40,495 nt of DNA from Helicobacter suis (GTDB lineage Bacteria > Campylobacterota > Campylobacteria > Campylobacterales > Helicobacteraceae), in assembly GCF_902196125.1 (NCBI RefSeq), contig NZ_CABIKG010000016.1, positions 1 through 40,495 on the forward strand, given 5' to 3'. The translations under genes were made by a program, and so were the position numbers. Under the pieces are notes generated by a model. That model saw nothing but the letters and a program-made list of their open reading frames with translations, was not told where the DNA came from and did not search any database. Positions 1-6,845 of this stretch are shown one piece after another; the stretch's first letter is position 1; every line of letters starts with the position of its first letter.

Positions 1-476
1 AAACCTTGTTGATCTAAGTTGTGGCTACCTTTATTACTTGCGGTTTTGTTAGTGCTAATTGGGTGTTGTTCATGGAAAAAATCTACTCCGTCATAACAAG
101 TTGAATTGGTGTTAAACAAACCAAATACCATCGCGTTATAATGATCAATGATCAGATCGGCCATGCCCGCTACTTGTGCGCCCACAATACCTAAGCTATC
201 GTATTTGATAATATCGCGATCCACTTTTATTGTGCTTTCCCAATTCTTTTTAGTAATGGTATAGCCATAGCCCTCAATGCTTTTTAATGTTCGCTCTCCA
301 GTCCATTCACGCATACTAGGCAAAGTTGCAAGCCAGCGGTATTCTACCGTCATAGTGCCTGCCTGCACCTGTAATGCCACTTGTTCATACAACTTAGGTT
401 TACTCTCAAGCGCGCGGGCAAACACGCCATTAAGGCTTTTACTCACTTGAGCTAACACTTGGGGGGTTAATTCCAT
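1..476 (-). CDS. Mu gpT-like phage major head protein, 3' end beyond the window
   Basis: I translated this myself from the ATG at 476 down to position 1, and the frame is still open at the window edge. The product resembles the N-terminal half of the Mu-like prophage major head subunit gpT. It has the same order of blocks: an early LTPQVLAQ segment, a W-x-A/G-x-x-P-x-(M/L)-x-E-W block around residue 50, the ERTLKSIEGYGYTITKKNWE segment (compare RTIQQMEAHGYSIANKTFE in Mu), a D-x-LG block, and a CYDGVDFFHEQHP segment matching the CYDGxxFFxxxHP of gpT. Such proteins form the phage capsid lattice. The gene follows two other minus-strand phage genes with a 41-base gap, so they are probably co-transcribed. 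The comparison is from memory, not from a database search. Confidence 0.82.
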   Translation of the reverse strand, partial: MELTPQVLAQVSKSLNGVFARALESKPKLYEQVALQVQAGTMTVEYRWLATLPSMREWTGERTLKSIEGYGYTITKKNWESTIKVDRDIIKYDSLGIVGAQVAGMADLIIDHYNAMVFGLFNTNSTCYDGVDFFHEQHPISTNKTASNKGSHNLDQQG

Positions 477-517
477 GTTTTTCCTTTTATTGAAATTTAA
501 GCCTAGTTTAGCGCGGC

Positions 518-919
518 TTAAATTTGTGTTTTGCTTTTCTGTGCATAGTAGATTAAGCTATGATCCTCTAAATAGCCGCTATATTTAAGATTAAAGGTTA
601 CAAATCCACTTTTTATATCTGCCTCTAGGCTATTAATAGAAAAATAAGTACGCTTATTAATTAAGATCGCCATGTCCCACTCATACAGCGCGCTAACTAT
701 GCCTAAAGCATCTACAATCACCACACTAAAATAGGCATTATCTATATAAGGCATAGTTAATGGGTTAAGATCGCTAGTTACTTTATAAGTCGTATCCCAC
801 TGCACTTGGCGTACTTCTTTGGCTTGGCTTTCTAATAACAAAATCTCTTTAGAAAGTTGGTTAAATTGCCTTAAAAAGTCTAGCCGATAAGGCTTTAGCG
901 TGTTTTTATTTAAAATCAT
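518..919 (-). CDS. Hypothetical phage protein, 133 aa
   Basis: No family is recognised. The protein starts MILNKNTLKPYRLDFLRQ and ends KSKTQI. It has a short helical N-terminus followed by a stretch rich in beta-strand and aromatic residues, with no signal peptide or membrane segment. Its start codon overlaps the stop of the upstream 285-aa phage gene by four bases (positions 916-919), and the gpT-like head gene follows it. It is therefore probably part of the phage structural operon. A small virion or head-tail component is possible, but that rests on position only. Confidence 0.65.
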   Translation of the reverse strand: MILNKNTLKPYRLDFLRQFNQLSKEILLLESQAKEVRQVQWDTTYKVTSDLNPLTMPYIDNAYFSVVIVDALGIVSALYEWDMAILINKRTYFSINSLEADIKSGFVTFNLKYSGYLEDHSLIYYAQKSKTQI

Positions 920-1773
920 GTGAGCTCCTCTAATTCTAAATCAAGATTAGCATGCGCTCTATCTAAAAAGTTAGCATCAATGGCGCGCAAGAGTCCGAAA
1001 AACTGCAAAGACTCATAAGCGTTTGAAAGAATAAAAATACTAGGCACACTTTTAAGATTAATGAGTAATTCAAGGGTTTTATCTAATTCTTTTAAGTCTA
1101 GTAAAAGCGAATATTTATAGGTTTTGCGCCTAAGTCCGGGTATAATATTGATATTGCCTTGATCGTCATTTTCAATCTTGCTAAAATCCTCTAAAGAGAT
1201 AGAGCCTTTATACAAAGTTTGGCCAATTTCAACCATTTCACCGCAAAAAATCACACCCACAGAAATAAGGGAAGTATTTCCCTGATTGTTACAAAATTGT
1301 ACATTCCACTTAATTACGCCGGTTTGTGGGATTATGATTCGCTCTAATAAACGCGCCCCAGTGGCAAAAAAATAGCTCTCTAAATTATCAAGTTCAACAT
1401 CATAAGTATAAAAAATTTCATTATAAAAGCAATGATCGCCCTCAAACCCGCGCACAATAATATAATCACATTCAAAATTAGCCATGTAAAGCCAGCCATT
1501 GCTCAAAAATTCTATTTCAATGTTGCTTTTAGAGATGCCAGCTGTATTAATCGCGCTATCAAAGGGCGCCATGACATTATCCGCCCCAATTTGTTTAAAA
1601 TCTGTAGCAAAATCCGGCGGGTTACTAATTTTTTCACACTCATAGATCACATTATCCACCCAAACCCGATCGCCGATGTTATAATCTTTTTCTTTATCAT
1701 AGCGCGGGGTCTCATCTATTAATGTGTTTTTAAGAATTTCAATTTTTGATCTAATTAATACTTGCATTTGCAC
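916..1773 (-). CDS. Phage structural protein with carbohydrate-binding-like N-terminus, 285 aa
   Basis: Near residue 25 the protein has a Y-D-x-x-x-x-Y-x-x-G-D-R-V-W-x-x-N-x-x-Y-E-C pattern. This resembles the small carbohydrate-binding or chitin-binding-like module found in a widespread phage protein family whose members continue with a W/F-x-x-IG-x-x-N block (here FKQIGADNVMAPFDSA). The later YKGSISLEDFSKIENDDQG segment also fits that family's G-x-S-I-x-x-x-D-Y/F-S-K-x-E-x-D-x-x-G block. A role in the virion, perhaps tail or host contact, is inferred. The gene starts inside the last codons of a broken tnpB, and neither Met (ATG at 1773 or 1767) has a good ribosome binding site. The original 5' region has probably been lost. 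It overlaps the next gene by four bases. Confidence 0.6.
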   Translation of the reverse strand: MQMQVLIRSKIEILKNTLIDETPRYDKEKDYNIGDRVWVDNVIYECEKISNPPDFATDFKQIGADNVMAPFDSAINTAGISKSNIEIEFLSNGWLYMANFECDYIIVRGFEGDHCFYNEIFYTYDVELDNLESYFFATGARLLERIIIPQTGVIKWNVQFCNNQGNTSLISVGVIFCGEMVEIGQTLYKGSISLEDFSKIENDDQGNINIIPGLRRKTYKYSLLLDLKELDKTLELLINLKSVPSIFILSNAYESLQFFGLLRAIDANFLDRAHANLDLELEELT

Positions 1774-2679
1774 TCATTCTTAAGTCTAGCTCTTTTAGTC
1801 ATATTCTTTACTGACAAGTCCTCAACTACTACCAACTCAAACTTTTCAGAAAGTTCGCTGATAATTTTGTGGTATCTATCCTCCTTTTGAGATTTAGATT
1901 TAGTAAAAATAGCGTTCAAAGAATTTTGGCATTTGTAAAAATTCCTCCCTAGTTTTATTTTAGCTTGCTTGGATTTTAAAAGTCTTTTGCTCTGTTTCCT
2001 TTGTAGTCTTTTAAAGGCAGCGTCGTACTTAGCAGTGCTGAAAGCCTTAGAATGTGTGGGGATAAGAGTCCCATTACTCAAGGCAATTGTCTTTATATTT
2101 AAATCCAAACCTATGGCTTTATCTTGGTGGCTCAAAGTCTTTAAGGGAGTAATGTCTTTCTGGTATTCTATGTTAAAACTCACAAAATAGCGCTCATTCA
2201 AACAAGAGAAGGTAATCTGTTTGATAGAACAATCTTTAGGCAAATCCCTAGACCAACGCACCTTGAAATCTTGATACATCAATCTTAAAATGCTTATTTT
2301 TGTCTTTGATAGAGTAGCCTTGATTATTCCAATTAAAACTTTGTTTGGCAATCTTGGAGTTTTTGAATCTAGGAAAGCCTCTATCCTTAAGAGTTAAAGC
2401 ACTCAAGAGTGCTCTTTGGGCATTGATACGACTCTGTTGTGCCACTACACTAGAGAAACTCAAATCTCTTTGTTTTGGATGAAACCTGATTTTTGTGTCT
2501 AAGATACTAGAGTTTAACCATTGTCTTTGGCTTTTTTCTAGAGTCTTGTTAGTGTTGTATTGTTCTTGTTGTAAGTTTAAGCAGATATTATAGGCCTGGT
2601 TGTAAATGAAAAAATGGTGTTTAAGGAGTGTCTTTTGCTCTTGTGAGGGGCGATTTACACTTGCAGGCCTATAATAGCG
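1755..2679 (-). pseudogene. tnpB: Decayed IS605-family tnpB (orfB), frameshifted and 3'-truncated
   Basis: One TnpB-like protein can be read across two frames. The upstream part runs from about 2679 to about 2290 (SVNRPSQEQKTLLKHHFF, then VVAQQSRINAQRALLSAL and GFPRFKNSKIAKQSFNW). The downstream part runs from about 2310 to 1755 (LMYQDFKVRWSRDLP, then the RuvC-I block AIGLDLNIKTIALSNG and the VVVEDLSVKNMTKRA block). The two are joined by a frameshift near 2290-2310. No start codon with a normal N-terminus is visible; a stop precedes the frame at 2680-2682. The downstream part stops just after RARLKN, so the zinc finger and the last RuvC acidic residue are absent. No tnpA and no complete IS ends are seen. 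The tail runs directly into the start of a phage gene, indicating a deletion at the junction. Confidence 0.82.
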
Positions 2680-2875
2680 TTAGCTAAAATCTCACTGCTC
2701 AACTTAGATTGACTGCCAGAAGTTCTAAACAACATTGTAGTATTGATTAAAAGTAATCTAACTGGACATGGTAGAATTTTATCCATTGCTTTAAGCTAAA
2801 ATACCTTAGAATTTATTTCTGTTACAAAAGGGCGAAGAGATAGACAATCTACCCCACTCTATATTAGGGCTATAC

Positions 2876-3649
2876 ATGGATTCTAAGGAGCAAGACCTCC
2901 TCAAAGAGCAACTTTTCCACGAATTGTATTTAAAAATCCAAGAGAATCAAGCCAAATTAGAACAAGAAATGGCTAGTAAGATTGAAAGTTTGGCTTTATC
3001 ACACCTAGATTTAAATAGTATATTTCGGATTGAAAGGCGTAATAGCGCTATGGCCTATAAACTTGTGGTGCTATTAAGTCTAATTAGTTTAGCTCTAACC
3101 GTTGCATTAATTATTCTCTTGCCGCTAAAACAAACCCAGCACCATTTTATTGACTTTGCTAACCAAGATAAACACTATGCCATTATCCAAAGAGCCGATG
3201 CTAATTTAGCTAGTAATGAAGCTTTAGTGCGCTCACTAGTAGGCCAATACATTTTAAACCGTGAATCCATTAACCACATTGACGATCAGAGTCGCTATGA
3301 GGTGGTTCGTTTACAAAGTAACGCGCAAGTTTGGCATGTTTTTGAAAGCCTAGTTGCCTCTAAAAATAGCATTTACACCGCCCCTAAAATGGATCGCGAT
3401 ATTCATATTATCAATATTGCCTTGCTTAAACGCTCTAAGAATCAAAACATCGCCCATGTACAAATTGTGGCTAAACTCTTTGATGCGGGGCAATTAATCC
3501 AGCAAAAGCGCTATAACATCGTGCTTAGCTTTACTTTCTTGCCCCCACCCTCTTTTGATACGACTATGATGCCTAAAAACCCGACTGGTTTTCAAGTTAG
3601 CCGCTACAGCGTAACTGAAATGCAAGACCTTAAAACCCTCAAACCCTAA
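2876..3649 (+). CDS. comB8: ComB8, VirB8-like subunit of the competence DNA-uptake type IV system
   Basis: The protein has the VirB8 layout: a cytoplasmic N-terminus of about 60 residues, one membrane helix (about residues 62-84, LVVLLSLISLALTVALIILL), and a periplasmic NTF2-like domain. Blocks I recognise from H. pylori ComB8 include HHFIDFANQDKHYAI, SLVGQYILNRESIN, and PKNPTGFQVSRYS near the C-terminus. ComB8 is an inner-membrane scaffold of the ComB apparatus that carries DNA across the envelope in natural transformation. H. pylori places comB7 just upstream and comB9/comB10 just downstream. Here no comB7-like lipoprotein ORF is visible upstream, and gatB follows convergently with only four bases between the stop codons. 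The ribosome binding site is weak. The length, 257 aa, fits the family. Confidence 0.9.
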   Translation: MDSKEQDLLKEQLFHELYLKIQENQAKLEQEMASKIESLALSHLDLNSIFRIERRNSAMAYKLVVLLSLISLALTVALIILLPLKQTQHHFIDFANQDKHYAIIQRADANLASNEALVRSLVGQYILNRESINHIDDQSRYEVVRLQSNAQVWHVFESLVASKNSIYTAPKMDRDIHIINIALLKRSKNQNIAHVQIVAKLFDAGQLIQQKRYNIVLSFTFLPPPSFDTTMMPKNPTGFQVSRYSVTEMQDLKTLKP

Positions 3650-3653
3650 AAAT

Positions 3654-5084
3654 CTACGCTAATTCCTCTTTTAATAAAGTATTAACCATAGCCGGATTAG
3701 CATTTTTTAGATTTTTAAGCACCTGCCCAACAAAAAACCCTAAAAGTTTTTCTTTACCGCCTTTATAATCCTTCACCTTATCCGGGTTAGCCTCTAAAAC
3801 CGTCTTAATGGTCTTTAAAATCACCTCTTGATCGCCCATTTGGGCTAATCCGCGCTGCGCAATAATCTGCTCAATATCTGCTATACAAGCCCTTTTTAGT
3901 TGCATAAGCGCATCTAAAATTTCCTTACCAGCCTTGCCTGAAATGTGCTTACTATCAATTAAGCGCACCAAATGGGCTAAAACTTGAGATTCTATAGGGC
4001 TATCTTGCAAACTCTGCTCGCCTTGCAAACGGCCTAAAAGTTCTACACTTAGCCAAGTAAAACTCCCCTTAGCGCTAGCCCCCTGCTCTAACATCGCCTC
4101 AAAATAACTAGCCATTTCTAAACTACTCACTAAAATATCAGCCTCCTCAGCTTTAAGCCCTAAATCTCTGATATAGCGCTCTTTTTTGGCTTCGGGGAGT
4201 TCTTTAATGTTTTGTGCCTCTTTTAAAAGTTCTGCTGGGATAAAAAGGGGCTTGAGATCGGGATCGGGGAAGTAACGATAATCTGCTGAGCCCTCTTTAT
4301 TGCGCATGGATTGGGTGATGCCTTTGGCTGTATCAAATAAACGGGTTTCCTGCACCACCTCTTTTTCATAAGTCCCGCGCTCAAAGGCCTCTATCTGGCG
4401 CGCCACCTCATAATCAATGGCCTTTTGGATAAATTTAAAGCTATTGAGATTTTTAATCTCTACGCGCGTATAGAGTTTTTCCTCACCCTTAGGGCGAATA
4501 GAGACATTAGCATCGCATCTAAAATTACCCTCTTGCATATTGCCATCACAAATATCTAAAAAACACACAATACTATGCAATTTTTTAAGATAGCTAATTG
4601 CCTCGCTACTGCTGCGCATATCCGGGCAACTCACAATTTCTAAAAGCGGGGTACCTGCGCGGTTTAAGTCTACTTGTGAATACTGTGGGCTATGGATATT
4701 CTTCCCCGCATCTTCTTCTAAATGCGCCCGCTGTATAGCAATGCGTTTAATGCCTGCCTCTGTTTGAATATCTAAATACCCACAACTTACAATGGGCAAT
4801 TCAAACTGAGAAATCTGATAAGCCTTAGGCAAATCAGGATAAAAATAGTTTTTACGCGCAAAAACACTATTTTGATTAATCGTTGCATTAATTGCTGTGC
4901 CAAAGGCGATGGCCTTTCTTACCGCCTCAATATTTAACACAGGCAAAGCCCCGGGCAGCCCTAAACACACGGGGCAGGTGTTGCTATTAGGGGCGTCTTT
5001 AAAGCTAGTAGGGCAGGAGCAAAATATTTTACTCTTGGTATTAAGCTGGGCGTGTACTTCTAACCCGATAATGGTTTCAAACAT
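3654..5084 (-). CDS. gatB: Aspartyl/glutamyl-tRNA amidotransferase subunit B
   Basis: GatB is the kinase/amide-transfer subunit of the GatCAB complex. That complex converts Glu-tRNA(Gln), and where relevant Asp-tRNA(Asn), to the cognate amidated species in the cytoplasm; Helicobacter depends on it because it lacks a normal GlnRS. The 476-aa protein is full length. It has the N-terminal IGLEVHAQL signature, the C-x-C...C-P-V-C zinc region (CSCPTSF then [12 protein letters not shown]), the [12 protein letters not shown] and [14 protein letters not shown] cradle motifs, and a C-terminal helical YqeY-like tail ending [20 protein letters not shown]. The start is supported by AAGGAAATCC directly before the ATG. 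The gene stands alone and is divergent from hemH. Confidence 0.97.
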   Translation of the reverse strand: MFETIIGLEVHAQLNTKSKIFCSCPTSFKDAPNSNTCPVCLGLPGALPVLNIEAVRKAIAFGTAINATINQNSVFARKNYFYPDLPKAYQISQFELPIVSCGYLDIQTEAGIKRIAIQRAHLEEDAGKNIHSPQYSQVDLNRAGTPLLEIVSCPDMRSSSEAISYLKKLHSIVCFLDICDGNMQEGNFRCDANVSIRPKGEEKLYTRVEIKNLNSFKFIQKAIDYEVARQIEAFERGTYEKEVVQETRLFDTAKGITQSMRNKEGSADYRYFPDPDLKPLFIPAELLKEAQNIKELPEAKKERYIRDLGLKAEEADILVSSLEMASYFEAMLEQGASAKGSFTWLSVELLGRLQGEQSLQDSPIESQVLAHLVRLIDSKHISGKAGKEILDALMQLKRACIADIEQIIAQRGLAQMGDQEVILKTIKTVLEANPDKVKDYKGGKEKLLGFFVGQVLKNLKNANPAMVNTLLKEELA

Positions 5085-5111
5085 GGATTTCCTTATTTTA
5101 AAGATAAAGAC

Positions 5112-5120
5112 ATTTTACCA
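5112..5120 (-). promoter_or_regulatory. Predicted promoter of gatB (extended -10)
   Basis: Read on the minus strand the site is TGGTAAAAT, an extended -10 of the TGn-TAnAAT type used by the epsilonproteobacterial housekeeping sigma factor, which depends little on a -35 box. A start site about seven bases downstream would leave a leader of roughly 20 bases before the gatB ATG, including its AAGGA ribosome binding site. Predicted by eye. Confidence 0.5.
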
Positions 5121-5156
5121 CGCGCTATTTAACTTACTTTTAGGCGCACAACATGG

Positions 5157-5162
5157 CATAAT
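5157..5162 (+). promoter_or_regulatory. Predicted -10 box for the hemH–ccsBA operon
   Basis: CATAAT preceded by TGG gives an extended -10 (TGGCATAAT) 37 bases before the hemH start. It lies in the short divergent region shared with gatB. Predicted by eye; no clear -35 was identified. Confidence 0.45.
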
Positions 5163-5199
5163 GCGCTTATGCTATTTTCCATTTTTGCGGTTTTAATGC

Positions 5200-6219
5200 A
5201 TGTCTATTAAAGAGGCGGTTGTTTTGCTTAACATGGGCGGGCCTAATAATCTAGCTGAGGTTAAGCTTTTCCTTAAAAACATGTTTGCCGATCCCTATAT
5301 CCTCTCTTTTAAAAACCCTCTTTTGCGCAAAATTCTAGGGAGTTTTATTGTCAAAAACCGTCTACAAAAAGCCCAAGATATTTACAAACACATCGGTAAT
5401 AAATCCCCCATTAACGATCTTAGCGCTAGGCTTACAAATTGTCTTAATACTTTAGATACAAACCGCCACTATACCTATGCTATGCGCTACACCCCTCCCT
5501 TTACCTCTATGGTTTTTAACGAATTAATCCAACAAGGTTTTAATTCTTTAGTGCTTTTTTCTATGTATCCTCAATATTCCACCACCACCACACAATCCTC
5601 TTTGCAAGAGGCTTTAAAAGCCCTAGAAACTTTGCATTTTTATCCTAATTTGCGCATTATTAATCGCTTTTATACCCACCCGCTTTATAACAAGGCCATT
5701 ATTCAAAGCATCGCTAGGACCTTGCAAAATAGATCTGCAAAAGATTTTGTTTTAATTTTCTCTGTACATGGCTTGCCTGAGAGTGTGATCAAAGAGGGCG
5801 ATCCTTACCAAGCCGAATGTTTACACCATGTAAGCCTTTTAAAGCGCTTGCTACTGCCCTTTAAATTTAAACATATTGAAATTGCCTACCAATCTAAAGT
5901 AGGGCCTTTAAAGTGGCTTGAACCTAGCACTGAGAGCATGATAGAACAACACCGGCGTAATAAAATTCTTATTTATCCTTTAGCCTTTAGCATTGATAAT
6001 TCTGAAACCCTTTTTGAGTTACAGATTCAATATAAATTAGAGGCGCTGCGCTTGGCCGTGCCTGAATATTTAGTTTGTCCCTGTTTAAATGATGATTCTC
6101 TCTTTGCTAAGGCGATTTTAGAACTTGTACAAAACGCCCCGCCCCTAAGCCAAGATTTTAAGACAAAAGGCTACAATGTCTGCTTTAATCCACACCAAGA
6201 GGCTTTTAAATGCGTATAA
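5200..6219 (+). CDS. hemH: Ferrochelatase
   Basis: Ferrochelatase inserts Fe2+ into protoporphyrin IX, the last step of heme synthesis, at the inner face of the membrane. The 339-aa protein begins with the conserved VVLLNMGGPNN block. It carries MRYTPPF, FSMYPQYSTTTTQSSL, the catalytic-His segment FSVHGLPESV, and late motifs IEIAYQSKVGPLKWLEPST and IYPLAFSIDNSETLFEL. All match H. pylori HemH closely. The stop overlaps the start of the next gene by ten bases, so translation is probably coupled. The same order, hemH–thioredoxin-like–ccsBA, exists in H. pylori (HP0376-0378). It links heme supply to cytochrome c maturation. Confidence 0.96.
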   Translation: MSIKEAVVLLNMGGPNNLAEVKLFLKNMFADPYILSFKNPLLRKILGSFIVKNRLQKAQDIYKHIGNKSPINDLSARLTNCLNTLDTNRHYTYAMRYTPPFTSMVFNELIQQGFNSLVLFSMYPQYSTTTTQSSLQEALKALETLHFYPNLRIINRFYTHPLYNKAIIQSIARTLQNRSAKDFVLIFSVHGLPESVIKEGDPYQAECLHHVSLLKRLLLPFKFKHIEIAYQSKVGPLKWLEPSTESMIEQHRRNKILIYPLAFSIDNSETLFELQIQYKLEALRLAVPEYLVCPCLNDDSLFAKAILELVQNAPPLSQDFKTKGYNVCFNPHQEAFKCV

Positions 6220-6845
6220 TTCTTTATTTTACTTTACCGCTTTTGTTATTTCATTTTAGTTTGGCTTCTGATGATTCGATTGATGAGAGCATGATTTCCT
6301 CAGGGGCGATCTCTCCAAAAAGTACGCTAGAGACAAGCAATAACTTAGATAAGCAAAGTTATGCCGGGCTAGAAGATGTTTTCCAAGATACCCGTATTAT
6401 TAGCCCCCATGGCAAACATATGCTACTTATTTTTAGCAAAAATGGCTGTTCGTACTGCGAATTGCTCAAACAAGACTTAAAACACTATGCAGAGCTTAAA
6501 AACTACATCAAAACACACTTTAGCGCTTACTATATCAACACCAGCTATAGTAAAATGCATGATTTTAAAATCGGTACGCCTGAAAAACCCCGCGAATTAA
6601 AAGTACCCACCTCTGAGCTTGCCCAGATGTATGAGGTTAATTCCACGCCCACCATTGTTTTAGCCGACTCCACCGGTAAAACTATCTACGAACTCCCCGG
6701 TTACATGCCCCATGTCCAATTTTTAGCGGTTTTAGAATTTGTGGGCAATAATCTTTATCAGGGCATTAACGATGATAAAGTCTTTATCCAAAAACTACGC
6801 GCCTATATCCTCAAAAAAACAAGAGAATCTAAACATGCAAGTTAG
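6210..6845 (+). CDS. Periplasmic thioredoxin-like thiol-disulfide protein (HP0377 type)
   Basis: The 211-aa protein has a signal peptide (MRIILYFTLPLLLFHFSLAS) and a thioredoxin-fold domain. The active site is C-S-Y-C in the segment SKNGCSYCELLKQDL (around residue 79), and there is a cis-Pro loop, NSTPTIVLADS. The counterpart in H. pylori, HP0377, is described as a DsbC/CcmG-like oxidoreductase; it is thought to keep apocytochrome c cysteines reduced for heme attachment. Position between hemH and ccsBA fits that job. The start overlaps hemH by ten bases and the end overlaps ccsBA by eleven. Whether it acts mainly in cytochrome c maturation or also as a disulfide isomerase cannot be decided from sequence. 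Confidence 0.88.
   Translation: MRIILYFTLPLLLFHFSLASDDSIDESMISSGAISPKSTLETSNNLDKQSYAGLEDVFQDTRIISPHGKHMLLIFSKNGCSYCELLKQDLKHYAELKNYIKTHFSAYYINTSYSKMHDFKIGTPEKPRELKVPTSELAQMYEVNSTPTIVLADSTGKTIYELPGYMPHVQFLAVLEFVGNNLYQGINDDKVFIQKLRAYILKKTRESKHAS

Noticed and set aside
1432-1722. Plus-strand 96-aa ORF over the 285-aa phage gene
   Set aside because: A shadow frame antisense to a better-supported phage gene, with no recognisable features.
6739-6834. Upstream extension of the ccsBA frame (32 extra residues)
   Set aside because: It would overlap the thioredoxin-like gene by 107 bases; the ATG at 6835 gives the usual family N-terminus and length.
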